Shown: positions 17,448-26,668 of the stretch, one piece after another
Position numbering within the stretch: the stretch's first letter is position 1
Layout of the letters: every line of letters begins with the position of its first letter
Assembly (NCBI RefSeq): GCF_013283875.1
Contig: NZ_CP054139.1
Location: forward strand, 4,154,001 to 4,218,000
Origin: Mucilaginibacter mali
Lineage (GTDB): Bacteria; Bacteroidota; Bacteroidia; Sphingobacteriales; Sphingobacteriaceae
Reading direction: 5' to 3'
Length of the DNA: 64,000 nucleotides
Notes under the pieces: model-generated
Seen by the model: the letters and a program-made list of their open reading frames with translations, nothing else
Databases searched by the model: none
Told to the model about the DNA's origin: nothing
Made by a program: the position numbers and the translations under genes

Positions 17448-18440
17448 TTAAAAGTCTTTTTGCGCGTAAATATCGTCTATTATCGTCATCAGTTTCAATG
17501 CATCTTCTGAATTACCTATTTTAACAGGAACATCACTTTCTATCGCATCCAGGAAATGATTCATTTCATATCGCCAGCTGTTGTTATCGATATATTTGGT
17601 TACTACTTCATCTTTCCAGGTTGCGGCAGGTGCTGTCGATCTGTTTTTGGCAATGGATAATGTTTCTTCACCATATGACATGGATGAGGTAATCAGCCCG
17701 TTTAAAACCATGTAGCCTTTTTCCAAAAATATTTCAAGTGAAAACAAATGCCTCCATTGCGACATTGTTGAGTGCAATGACGCTACGCGCCCGGACTTTG
17801 AATCTTTAAGGATAACAAATGCATTATCCTCAACATCCATATGCCAATAAAGGTTAGATACTTCTGCTTTAACTATATCGTAATCTCCCGACAGGTAAAG
17901 AAACAGGTCAAGCATATGTATGCCCTGATCAATAAGTATTCCGCCACCGGCCAGATCCTTTTTCGCCCGCCATTGATTAAAATAATCTTCTGTCACACTT
18001 TTTCCATACCGGCCTCTTAACCATAATACCTGGCCGTAAGTACCACTATCGATCATTTCTTTCATGTACATTATACTATCATGATGGCGATGATTGAAGC
18101 CGTACATTAATTTCTTGCCGCTATTTTTTTCGGCTTCTCTTATTTCTTTAACATCAGCTGCCGTAAAAGCCGGCGGCTTTTCACAAAAAACATGTTTGCC
18201 GGAATTTAGCGCCCTTATGGTCAGGTCTTTATTTAAGAAATTAGGGGTGCAAACAAATATGATATCTATATCAGGATGAGCTATGACCGACTCGTGATCC
18301 AAATTAGGTAAATTTTCATGCCGATGTGCAGGATCAGGTTCAGAGATCGCTATTACATTACCCCGTTTTATTTCATCGATAGCCTTATGGCGGATCTTAC
18401 CCATTATACCATAACCGATTATACCAATATTATGCCTCAT
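17448..18440 (-). CDS. Gfo/Idh/MocA-family oxidoreductase
   Basis: 330 residues. IGIIGYGIMGKIRH is the Rossmann GxGxxG region and HVFCEKPPAF carries the EKP motif near residue 93; AGGGILIDQGIHMLDLFLYL is the conserved C-terminal-domain segment. Its start overlaps the end of the upstream 2-hydroxyacid dehydrogenase by 11 bases, implying coupled translation. Paired Gfo/Idh and hydroxyacid-dehydrogenase genes suggest two successive redox steps on one sugar. Substrate unknown. Confidence 0.88.
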   Translation of the reverse strand: MRHNIGIIGYGIMGKIRHKAIDEIKRGNVIAISEPDPAHRHENLPNLDHESVIAHPDIDIIFVCTPNFLNKDLTIRALNSGKHVFCEKPPAFTAADVKEIREAEKNSGKKLMYGFNHRHHDSIMYMKEMIDSGTYGQVLWLRGRYGKSVTEDYFNQWRAKKDLAGGGILIDQGIHMLDLFLYLSGDYDIVKAEVSNLYWHMDVEDNAFVILKDSKSGRVASLHSTMSQWRHLFSLEIFLEKGYMVLNGLITSSMSYGEETLSIAKNRSTAPAATWKDEVVTKYIDNNSWRYEMNHFLDAIESDVPVKIGNSEDALKLMTIIDDIYAQKDF

Positions 18441-19362
18441 TTGTTGTATTTAGTTTTTCTATCAAATTTTTCACCGCGTCTATCTCCATATTTAACTTCC
18501 CTTCTTCAGCGTAGGAGCCTAAATGTGGTGTCAAAATAATATTTTCTAATTCGCACAATGCCCCTGTATAAGGTTCTACAGAAAAAACGTCAACAGCCGC
18601 GCCGGCCAGTTTGTGTGATCTTAAAGCATCGTATAAGGCCTGCTCATCTACAATACCGCCGCGCGAGATATTAATTAAAAAAGATGTTGGCCTAATTATG
18701 TCAAGTTCTTTTTGGCCGATCATAGGTGTTTTATCTGCATTACCCGGCGCATGCAGTGTTATGATATCTGCTTTTGCAAGTAATGTCTCAAGATCATACA
18801 GCGAAACGTTTTGGGATCTGCACCATTCAGCATCTGGATAAGGGTCGCATCCGATAACAGTGTTACCTATCCCGGTAAAAAATTCAGATACCTTCCGGCC
18901 AATACGCCCTAAACCTATCACACCTACAATTTTATCTTGAATAAGGTTCCCGATCTGTTTTTTCCAAACCTTATTCTTCATGTCACTATCGGCCTGGGGT
19001 ATTTTACGCAGGAGTGCAAATGTCATAGCTAAGGTTAGCTCAGCAACACCCCTTGTTGGGCCATCCGGAGTATTTACAACGACAATGCCTTTTTTTGTGG
19101 CATATTCTATATCTACGCTATCCATACCAACTCCAACCCTGCTAATGCATTTTAACTTAGGCAGCGCATCCATCACTTTTTTTGAAAGCGTTTCAACACC
19201 AGCAACTATACCCACACAATCGGCAGCAAGTTCTATTACTTCGTCTTCGGTAAGTTTACGGCCGTATGGATTATTAATTATTTCATATCCATTCTCTCTC
19301 AGCAGGTCAAACGGCTTATCACCTACTTGCCCGAAGGATGAAGGGGAGGTTAATATTTTCAT
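18430..19362 (-). CDS. D-isomer-specific 2-hydroxyacid dehydrogenase
   Basis: 310 residues of the SerA/PdxB/formate-dehydrogenase-like superfamily. The NAD motif is VIGLGRIGRKVSEFF, the catalytic Arg lies in NISRGGIVDE, and the Glu/His pair follows in VFSVEP and LTPHLGSYAEEG. It lacks the C-terminal ACT domain of long SerA. In polysaccharide loci such enzymes oxidise a sugar acid or supply a 2-keto acid. It follows a 241-base gap and overlaps the Gfo/Idh gene by 11 bases, so a new transcription unit may start here. Confidence 0.88.
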   Translation of the reverse strand: MKILTSPSSFGQVGDKPFDLLRENGYEIINNPYGRKLTEDEVIELAADCVGIVAGVETLSKKVMDALPKLKCISRVGVGMDSVDIEYATKKGIVVVNTPDGPTRGVAELTLAMTFALLRKIPQADSDMKNKVWKKQIGNLIQDKIVGVIGLGRIGRKVSEFFTGIGNTVIGCDPYPDAEWCRSQNVSLYDLETLLAKADIITLHAPGNADKTPMIGQKELDIIRPTSFLINISRGGIVDEQALYDALRSHKLAGAAVDVFSVEPYTGALCELENIILTPHLGSYAEEGKLNMEIDAVKNLIEKLNTTNEA

Positions 19363-19438
19363 AGTATATATATGTAGTAGCAGATGTTAATTTAAACCAA
19401 TAACTTATAAACATTATTGGCGTTAAATCGTCTTATTG

Positions 19439-19446
19439 CAAAAATA
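19439..19446 (-). promoter_or_regulatory. Possible -7 element (TATTTTTG) upstream of the second sugar block
   Basis: The minus strand reads TATTTTTG, matching the Bacteroidetes TAnnTTTG consensus, about 77 bases before the hydroxyacid dehydrogenase start. I see no matching TTTG/TTG 19-21 bases further upstream, and the region is A+T-rich, so a chance match is possible. The 241-base spacer (19363-19603) holds nothing else that I can identify. Confidence 0.25.
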
Positions 19447-19603
19447 GCATTTTGATATATAATTTATGTTATTTAATGCCATTAAATGAGATAAATAATG
19501 CAACTTTTTTACTGTTTAAAGAAAGTATTTTCAATATAAAGTGTGTATTATTAACATTTAGCAAAAACTTTACAAAAAACAAGCTACAAGTTAATTTATG
19601 AGA

Positions 19604-20812
19604 CTATAAATTTTGCACTAATTCATCGTATATAATAAAAAGCTGGCCGGTTATTTTTTCCCATGAGTAGTTCTCATCTGCATGCCGCCTTATCTTTTCC
19701 CCCAATTCCGCATCATTATATTTTCCCGATCTAAAGTACAGATCTAATGTTTTCAGCAGGTCCTCGTCTTTATCATAAGTTAACCCGGTTTCGCCTTCCA
19801 AAATATCTTCAGGGATACCACCTGTTTGGGGGGCAATTACAAATGTTCCCAATCTGTACGCCAAAAATAATACTCCGCTTTGAAATATAAATTTATAAGG
19901 TAAACATAACACATCGGCCGCTGCAAAAAAAGTTTCTATTTCCTGGTTACTTATAAATTCTAAATGCAAAGAAACGCTCGCTTTAATACTATCGTCGTTT
20001 AATTTATCACTTATCTCGGCCCTATATTCGTTGAGCCCTTTTCTAAAATTACCGGCAATAAGAAGTTTTATGTTATTATCTGTTCTGCTCAATTCGGCAA
20101 CTGCATCAATTAAAACTTCGATGTTTTTATACGGGCTTATATTACCAAAAAACAACACTATCTTGTCAGTTGCTTTTAAGCCAAGTTGCATGCGTGCACT
20201 ATTTTTTGTTTTGTGGGCGAACGGAACAAAATTATTTACGCCATGACTTATGATCTTGATCTTTTGAGCCGGTATACCAAGATCGGTAAGCAAGCCCTTA
20301 GTAAAATTATTATGTACGATAAAAATATCTACATTATTATAAAAATAGCGTTTAGTAAAGTTTAACGTAACATGGTAGTTTTTTCCGGAACTGTTTAACA
20401 ACAACCTGCTGCTAATATCGTGTACTTTATAGACAAGCATTTGCCGGCGGACCTTTTTGATTATAAAAGGCAATATTAGTTCTTCAAAGCCTACGAACTG
20501 ACTATTTAACCATTCTATATGTATAATTGATGACCGGTTAAAACATAAATAAGGTATTAATTTAAAATAATACCAGACCCATCGTGACGCCTTACCGATC
20601 TTCTGTTTGCTTACTTTCCTTAAAAAAGGTTTAAAATGAAAATTGGGAGAATCATAAAATCCATGTTTTTCGCCCGCTGGTCTATCACTATCTATGATAT
20701 CTATGTGATATGCCCTGGTTTTATAAAGTCCGGATAATATACCGTATAAATAATCAAATTGATGTCCGCTATATAAAAGGGAGATACGGTCTTTTCTTTT
20801 TTTTATAAACAT
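19604..20812 (-). CDS. Glycosyltransferase, GT4-like (GT-B fold)
   Basis: 402 residues, cytoplasmic or membrane-associated through a basic N-terminus (FIKKRKDR). The C-terminal GT4 domain is clear: KIVLFFGNISPYKNIEVLI, then LCLPYKFIFQSGVLFLAYR with the usual E7E-type region altered, and VIAPQTGGIPEDILEGETG. It would add one sugar to the repeat unit. It ends before the 241-base spacer and begins 42 bases after a WbsX-type gene. Confidence 0.88.
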   Translation of the reverse strand: MFIKKRKDRISLLYSGHQFDYLYGILSGLYKTRAYHIDIIDSDRPAGEKHGFYDSPNFHFKPFLRKVSKQKIGKASRWVWYYFKLIPYLCFNRSSIIHIEWLNSQFVGFEELILPFIIKKVRRQMLVYKVHDISSRLLLNSSGKNYHVTLNFTKRYFYNNVDIFIVHNNFTKGLLTDLGIPAQKIKIISHGVNNFVPFAHKTKNSARMQLGLKATDKIVLFFGNISPYKNIEVLIDAVAELSRTDNNIKLLIAGNFRKGLNEYRAEISDKLNDDSIKASVSLHLEFISNQEIETFFAAADVLCLPYKFIFQSGVLFLAYRLGTFVIAPQTGGIPEDILEGETGLTYDKDEDLLKTLDLYFRSGKYNDAELGEKIRRHADENYSWEKITGQLFIIYDELVQNL

Positions 20813-20854
20813 GATAACTGTATAGATAAAACAAGCAGCGCTAACCGGCTATTA

Positions 20855-21934
20855 CTAAAAAAGGACCTCTTTTAAAGCATTTAAATATCCGTGTCCATGA
20901 ACCAGATCAGGCTCAACGTAATTACCCTCGGCCCATTCATTCCATGATTTTAAAAAAACTATTTTGTGTTCATCGCTTTTATTGCTGATCAGTTTCATAC
21001 AATCTTCCAAATGCTCTTTAAATAGCTCGGGGGTGCTATCGGTGTAAATAACCGAACGCCTGCCAGACCTGGGCGAATTATCCCATTGCGGCATTATGCT
21101 TGGATACACATTTTCATTACTATCATAAGATGTAAAGATGTTTTTAATGATAGCTTTATAGTCATATCTATTCAGCAGCAATCCGCCTAATTTTATCATT
21201 ATTTTAAGGCGAAGTTTATACAACAGGCGCCCTTGTATCTTTTGATACGCGTTAGCGGTACCAATAGTATTGATACCATTAAATCCCTGGCTAAATATTT
21301 TTTCTGCCTGCATAACAGGATCTGATGTAACGCCGACAAAATAGATACCTTTTAAACCATTTTTTATAGCCAATTCATTCCACAAGTCGGTATAGAACTT
21401 ACCATCCGGTATATTCAGCGGCCGATATACAACAAATAAAGGTTTCCCATCCACATGTATGTATCGCTTATCCTTAAAAGCATCAAGTACTGCGTAAAAG
21501 TGCTTTTCATAATCATCCTTACCGGGATATGTTTGCTCCATTAATACTTTGTCCGGGTTACCCAACCATATGCCTGACCATGTTTCGTTAGCCCAAGCCA
21601 GGCAAAATGGATAATCAGGCTTGCCTGATTTCAATACTTCGTTAAAAGGGCGCTCAATAAGTCTTTTCCCTGCCCACCAATAGTGCCAATAAGCAAATCC
21701 TTCCACACCTGCATTACGGGCTAATTCTACTTGTGCCTCCCTTGTTTCGGGCACCCGCAAATCGTAATAACCCAAATCGGCGGGTACGCGGGGTTGATAA
21801 TGGCCTTTAAACAATTGTTTAGCCCTGCCAACATTGGTCCATTCGGTAAAACCTTTACCCCACCATTCGTCATTTTCGGGTATTGGGTGAAATTGGGGTA
21901 AATAAAATGCTATCACTCTGGCCTTAGTATCCAT
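20855..21934 (-). CDS. WbsX-family glycosyltransferase/GH99-like protein, copy 2
   Basis: 359 residues. FYLPQFHPIPENDEWWGKGF and TEWTNV, GHYQPRVPADLGYYDLR, YWHYWWAGKRLIERP, CLAWANETWSG and FLKSWNEWAEGNYVEP are all signatures of the WbsX family, found in O-antigen and capsule loci and structurally related to GH99 alpha-mannosidases. Members are treated as glycosyltransferases, though the GH99-like fold leaves room for a hydrolase or transglycosylase role. It is an equal-length tandem paralogue of the next gene, 94 bases away. Confidence 0.88.
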   Translation of the reverse strand: MDTKARVIAFYLPQFHPIPENDEWWGKGFTEWTNVGRAKQLFKGHYQPRVPADLGYYDLRVPETREAQVELARNAGVEGFAYWHYWWAGKRLIERPFNEVLKSGKPDYPFCLAWANETWSGIWLGNPDKVLMEQTYPGKDDYEKHFYAVLDAFKDKRYIHVDGKPLFVVYRPLNIPDGKFYTDLWNELAIKNGLKGIYFVGVTSDPVMQAEKIFSQGFNGINTIGTANAYQKIQGRLLYKLRLKIMIKLGGLLLNRYDYKAIIKNIFTSYDSNENVYPSIMPQWDNSPRSGRRSVIYTDSTPELFKEHLEDCMKLISNKSDEHKIVFLKSWNEWAEGNYVEPDLVHGHGYLNALKEVLF

Positions 21935-22028
21935 AGATCAATATATACTTCGAGTTTTTGTTATTAAAAATGTTTTAAAATAGAGTTGGCAATACTTAAA
22001 AGATAATCGGCTACCTAATATTTATACT

Positions 22029-23108
22029 TTAAATACCATCGGATTTTGCCGCTTTTATCGCACTTTGTAAAGCCTCTAATATACCATATTTGTATTTCTT
22101 ATCCGGCTCTAATGTATTTCCTTCGGCCCATTCGTTCCAGGCGTTAATGAAAAGGTATTCTGAATGATATACTTTTTTACTTCGTACAATTTGCTTTATC
22201 ATGTACGATCTGAACCGCGCCAAGCTAAAACCTAAAAAAATGATGGGGGCAGTGGGTCTCCTCGCATGGTTATCCCAATTTACAAAAGCGCCAGGATATA
22301 GTTTTTTATCAGTCACCAAAGGCTTGCGGTTAATTATTAAATGCCAAAAGTAGCTATATGAATTAAACACAGGTTTAACTTTATGTGATGTTAGTGTGCC
22401 CAGTTTTTTTACCACCTTATACCAAAAAGGTAAAAAATTATAGGTATATGTGGGCTCATATTCAACCAGTGCTTCCGTTCTCTTTAAAATACCAGTTGTT
22501 TGAAACGGACTTAACGTTTCTATAAAATAAATACCGGTAAGGCCATTTTCAACTGCCAGTTGATCCCAGCGATCGATCATATTATTGGCTTCGGCAAAAT
22601 CCAGTGGCCTGTTAAACATAAAAACGGGCTTTCCATTTATTTTAATATAACGCTCGTCTTTAAAGTAAGGCAACAAGAAATAGAAATGTTTTTCCCAATC
22701 GGGCAGGCTACCATAAGTTTGCTCAAGTAAAATATCTTTTTTTTCCACCCAGGTCCTTGTCCACGAGTGGTTAGCCCATGAGAAGCAAAAAGGAAGATCT
22801 ATATCCTTATTGGCTAAGTATATTTCAAGCGGTTTTTCCAATAGTTGCCTGCCTTTAAACCAGTAATGATAAAAGCAAAAACCGTAGATGCCATATTTTT
22901 TTGCAAGATCTGCCTGCCACAAAAGCGCATCCTTATCTAATAAGTTGTAATAATTATTGTCTAAAGGCTCTTTCGGCTGATAGTGACCTTTGTAAGCTGG
23001 TTTACATTTTTTAGTGTTGGTCCACTCTGTAAACCCTTCTCCCCACCATTCATCGTTTTCTGGTATCGGATGAAATTGCGGCAGGTGGAATGCTATTATT
23101 TTAACCAT
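22029..23108 (-). CDS. WbsX-family glycosyltransferase/GH99-like protein, copy 1
   Basis: 359 residues, with the same ordered motifs as its neighbour: FHLPQFHPIPENDEWWGEGF, TEWTNTKKCKPAYKGHYQP, FYHYWFKGRQLLEKP, CFSWANHSWTRTW, and FINAWNEWAEGNTLEPDKK near the C-terminus. The two copies are clearly diverged, so this is an old duplication or independent acquisition rather than a recent repeat. It probably acts on a different linkage of the same repeat unit. Gaps of 94 and 164 bases separate it from its neighbours. Confidence 0.88.
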   Translation of the reverse strand: MVKIIAFHLPQFHPIPENDEWWGEGFTEWTNTKKCKPAYKGHYQPKEPLDNNYYNLLDKDALLWQADLAKKYGIYGFCFYHYWFKGRQLLEKPLEIYLANKDIDLPFCFSWANHSWTRTWVEKKDILLEQTYGSLPDWEKHFYFLLPYFKDERYIKINGKPVFMFNRPLDFAEANNMIDRWDQLAVENGLTGIYFIETLSPFQTTGILKRTEALVEYEPTYTYNFLPFWYKVVKKLGTLTSHKVKPVFNSYSYFWHLIINRKPLVTDKKLYPGAFVNWDNHARRPTAPIIFLGFSLARFRSYMIKQIVRSKKVYHSEYLFINAWNEWAEGNTLEPDKKYKYGILEALQSAIKAAKSDGI

Positions 23109-23272
23109 ACTTTATTTAACAGTTGCTCGATAATACATTGTAATCTTTTTAATTTGACCGTTGTATATCATTTGCTTTCTCACCACCTATTATCTGGCAA
23201 CCAATTAAACAGCTAATCCGATGTTGGTATTATTACACTATTTACAGGAAATGATTAAGATTCTTGTGCAAT

Positions 23273-24352
23273 TTAGCATAATTTATAATAAATATCTAAA
23301 TTTTTCATGTAAGTAGCCATTTCATGATTATGCAAAACAAATTTATTTGCATTTCGGCTTATGGAGGATAGTTCTTCGGTATTACTAAGTATATATTTCA
23401 ATTTATCGCTCAAACCATTTTCATCGCCCCTTTTAACCACGTAGCCGGTTTGCTTATTTATTACAACCGTTGAAATAGAGGCATCGTCAGATACCAATGC
23501 CACACACCCGGCAGCCATTGCTTCAATTATGGCTATAGGTAAACCTTCGCTATGTATGGATGGCAATAAAAATATATCCCCGCCTTTTAGCGCTTCCCAC
23601 TTCTTTTCTCCCGCTGCCACACCATGATATGAATAAGAAAGCCCCTTTATGGAATTTAATCCATTTAAAAATGCTTCGGTCTCGGAGCCAGCCCCATAAA
23701 CATCTAAATGAAAATCGTTAAAATACTTTTCCATCTTTTCCAAACAGTGTAGTATTACAAATACTCCTTTAGATTTTACAATGCGGCCTAAAAAGATCAA
23801 TTTTAGTGGTTTGTTGAATTCGCGTTTATTGGTTTTCAGGCTTGGCGGAATATCAATTGCATTAATCAAAATATGCGAATTGGTTTGGTAAGTATCGTCG
23901 ACCTGGCGTTTTTCAAGCCCACTCAAAACTATCACCAGATCGGCCTTTTTGGTAATGCTCCGTATCATTTTAAAGTAAATAGAGTTTACAGGTGGAGGTT
24001 GCATTAAAAAAAAGCCGCCATGTATATGAAATAGTGTTTTTTTACGAAATACCTTTTTTGCTATAATAAATACGATATAATCTCTTATAACAGAAGCCTT
24101 TTCTAAACCAGTATTGAGGTGAACCAGATCTATTTTATTTCGTAAAAGCTTTAAAATTACGGTGGGGATCAGTATTAACTGGTTGATGTACCATTCGAGA
24201 TTCGATTTCTTTTGGTGGTCGGTCTTTCCAAGCTTTAAATGAATGAATTTATCACCATCAAATTTATTTGATATGATATTCTTAACAAGAGATGATATGC
24301 CGCTGACATTTTCATTCTCGTTTAACGACGGAGAAGTTATCAATATATTCAT
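23273..24352 (-). CDS. Glycosyltransferase family 4 protein
   Basis: 359 residues with a GT-B fold. N-terminal ILITSPSLNENENVSGIS and a LVHLNTG segment belong to the acceptor half; the donor half has LKLIFLGRIVKSKGVFVIL and the E-x7-E motif in FLLPSIHSEGLPIAIIEAMA. A short basic/hydrophobic segment could tether it to the membrane. The 239-base spacer between it and the GH10 gene is A+T-rich; I see no clear signal in it. Confidence 0.92.
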   Translation of the reverse strand: MNILITSPSLNENENVSGISSLVKNIISNKFDGDKFIHLKLGKTDHQKKSNLEWYINQLILIPTVILKLLRNKIDLVHLNTGLEKASVIRDYIVFIIAKKVFRKKTLFHIHGGFFLMQPPPVNSIYFKMIRSITKKADLVIVLSGLEKRQVDDTYQTNSHILINAIDIPPSLKTNKREFNKPLKLIFLGRIVKSKGVFVILHCLEKMEKYFNDFHLDVYGAGSETEAFLNGLNSIKGLSYSYHGVAAGEKKWEALKGGDIFLLPSIHSEGLPIAIIEAMAAGCVALVSDDASISTVVINKQTGYVVKRGDENGLSDKLKYILSNTEELSSISRNANKFVLHNHEMATYMKNLDIYYKLC

Positions 24353-24591
24353 ATTAAGGGGGCATACCCGGATAATAAATATATTTTTACATATTTATTC
24401 GCAACCCGAATACTCTGCTAAAATAATTATAAAAAACCTAATAACATAGCGAACAGATCAATAAAAGCATATATATCAAGCCTTTTGATGGATCTTGTAA
24501 AGATATCAGCATACCGATATTGTTGTAAAACCTATAGCTATATCATTATAGAAAATCAACACATATTTTTGATATAAATATTATTAACAGT

Positions 24592-25905
24592 TTATTTTAT
24601 TTTGCTTTTTACTTCATCTGCCAATGCTTTAAAAGCCAGCTTTTGGTGCATTTTATCATCCAGGATATTGGGGTAAAAAGGGCCGGTCATGTTGCCGCGT
24701 TTATCTTTGTAAGTTCTGTTTGCCCAGGTAACCGGATCCCAGGCCCCAAATAAAATAAGGGCCTTGCAGTTTTTTGCCATTATACAGGCATTTATAACTT
24801 GCCTGTATATATCAGCTTGCTTTTCAAAATCAGCTATAGTGGGCAAATTTGCAGTTGATGAATGCAAGTATTCTGGATGAAATGGCGCATCTGAAATTTG
24901 GACCGATGACATTAAAACATCCATTTCGGTGATCTGGCTTTCAACGCCTATTGCAGCAAAACGCTCCATATTTTCACGCAAAGCGATAGGGTGTGCATAT
25001 GAAAGAGACAAATGTGTTTGAAAACCTACGCCATGAATTGGTACACCCTTGTCTCTCAATTGTTTAATTATTTTAAACCACCTATCCATTTTAAAGCCTT
25101 TATATTCGGCGCTATACTCATTCCAGTAAAGTTTGGCACTCGGATCTGCTTCATGCGCCCATTCAAAGGCCAGCTGAATAAAATCTGTAGGATCTGTTGA
25201 ACCGGGTTTATGGATAACGTTCCATATAGGCTTGTCTTTCCGCAGGCCATTAGGGTAGGTTTTAGCCGGATCAAGATATTCTTCATCACTCATGGCCTCG
25301 TTTACAATATCCCAGCCTATAATTGTGCCAGGATACTTATCCCTGTAGTGGCGCATTACAGCTTGGATGTGTTTTTTTAAAATATCGGCAAGGTCGTTTG
25401 GCGAGTAATTACCTTTGGTGATCCATTCGGGTATATAACTATTCCATACCATATTATGAGCCTGCATTTTTGCCCCGTGTTTCACAGCAAAATCAGCCAC
25501 CTGATCTGTTGATGTGAAGTTATATATACCTCTGCCTTTATTTTCAATATGCATATACCATGCAGGCAGGCTATATAAATTAAAGTATCTGTTTAACTCT
25601 TGCAGATAGTTTTTGGGGCGTGGTGGTGCAAGGTTTACATCATCTTCGCTCAAATAGCATCCAAAATAAGTACCTTTTTTTAATAAGGACGTTTTTACTA
25701 TCGCTGTATCGGCAACAAAAACACTTTGCCTGGAGTATTTTACAGAACTATCTGCCTTAATACCTATAGCAGAAATGTTATGATCGTTTTGCTGTTGTCC
25801 TTTTATAAAATATATAAATGAACTAAAAGCCAAGATCGCGATCAGCAAGATACCTGAGAGATTTTTTTTTGCCATAATGGGTACTGATAATATAAAAATA
25901 TCCAT
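24592..25905 (-). CDS. GH10-family endo-beta-1,4-glycanase (xylanase-like), membrane-anchored
   Basis: 437 residues. A hydrophobic segment (ILLIAILAFSSFIYFI, about residues 18-33) without a lipobox acts as signal anchor; Met11 (25875) may be the true start. The GH10 barrel is complete: HNMVWNSYIPEW, acid/base Glu about 203 in GWDIVNEAMSDE, GVGFQTHLSL, nucleophile Glu about 326 in ITEMDV, and LFGAWDPVTW. Known GH10 enzymes cut xylan and related beta-1,4 glycans. Inside an exopolysaccharide locus it more likely trims or releases the nascent polymer. Gaps of 120 and 239 bases flank it. Confidence 0.92.
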   Translation of the reverse strand: MDIFILSVPIMAKKNLSGILLIAILAFSSFIYFIKGQQQNDHNISAIGIKADSSVKYSRQSVFVADTAIVKTSLLKKGTYFGCYLSEDDVNLAPPRPKNYLQELNRYFNLYSLPAWYMHIENKGRGIYNFTSTDQVADFAVKHGAKMQAHNMVWNSYIPEWITKGNYSPNDLADILKKHIQAVMRHYRDKYPGTIIGWDIVNEAMSDEEYLDPAKTYPNGLRKDKPIWNVIHKPGSTDPTDFIQLAFEWAHEADPSAKLYWNEYSAEYKGFKMDRWFKIIKQLRDKGVPIHGVGFQTHLSLSYAHPIALRENMERFAAIGVESQITEMDVLMSSVQISDAPFHPEYLHSSTANLPTIADFEKQADIYRQVINACIMAKNCKALILFGAWDPVTWANRTYKDKRGNMTGPFYPNILDDKMHQKLAFKALADEVKSKIK

Positions 25906-26025
25906 GAATTGCAGTATTAGAACTTTATTAGCTACTTAAATGTTTTTAGCGCCCCAATTAGGACCGCACTAAAAGCGCTATATATTTCAATTAGTGTAAA
26001 TAGCTTCTACCAGCACGGTTGCGCA

Positions 26026-26613
26026 TCAGGCTTTAATATGCCCAAATAACTCATCCTCAACAATACAACATAAAATATGCCCTATTAAAATATGCGATTC
26101 TTGTATCCGTGGTGTATCTGTTGATGGCACTTTGATGCATACGTCGCACAATGCTTCCATCTCACTACTATTAGCACCAGTGAAACCTATTGACATTATG
26201 TTCTTTTTCTTACACTCGTTGAAAGCATTGATAATATTAGGCGATCTGCCCGATGTTGAGATACCTATAAATACGTCACCGGGCTGGCCAAGAGCTTGTA
26301 CTTGCCGCGAAAACAATTTCTCATAACCATAATCATTTCCAATAGCAGTTATAATTGAGCTATCTGTAGTAAACGCTATAGAAGGCATTCCCGGTCGGTC
26401 GAAATAAAACCGGCTTACAAATTCAGCTGCTATATGCTGTGCATCGGCAGCACTGCCCCCATTACCGGCCAATAAAGTTTTATTGCCTTTCTTATATGCA
26501 TTTATTATCATTAATGCAGCTTTCTCAATATCGCTTAGCAATATTTTGTCTGCCAATATTTTTGTCTTAACTTCTATTGATGAAAGTATTTGATCACTAA
26601 TTAACTTTTCCAT
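26026..26613 (-). CDS. gmhA: Sedoheptulose-7-phosphate isomerase-type SIS protein
   Basis: 195 residues, the GmhA size. LLAGNGGSAADAQHIAAEFV, AIGNDYGYEKLFSRQVQALG and ISTSGRSPNIINAF match GmhA closely, including the Gln/His residues of RIQESHILIGH near the C-terminus. GmhA makes D-glycero-D-manno-heptose-7-phosphate. No HddA/HddC, HldE or GmhB is visible in the window, so a heptose branch would need genes elsewhere. It lies between a GT4 gene and the GH10 gene. Confidence 0.85.
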   Translation of the reverse strand: MEKLISDQILSSIEVKTKILADKILLSDIEKAALMIINAYKKGNKTLLAGNGGSAADAQHIAAEFVSRFYFDRPGMPSIAFTTDSSIITAIGNDYGYEKLFSRQVQALGQPGDVFIGISTSGRSPNIINAFNECKKKNIMSIGFTGANSSEMEALCDVCIKVPSTDTPRIQESHILIGHILCCIVEDELFGHIKA

Positions 26614-26668
26614 AGTTCAAAATGCCTTTTTACCATTATTAAATATACTGTCGCGGTCTGCGAAATTA

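Noticed and set aside
24353..24591. Possible promoter in the spacer before the GT4 gene
   Set aside because: A+T-rich, but no TAnnTTTG element on the coding strand could be found.
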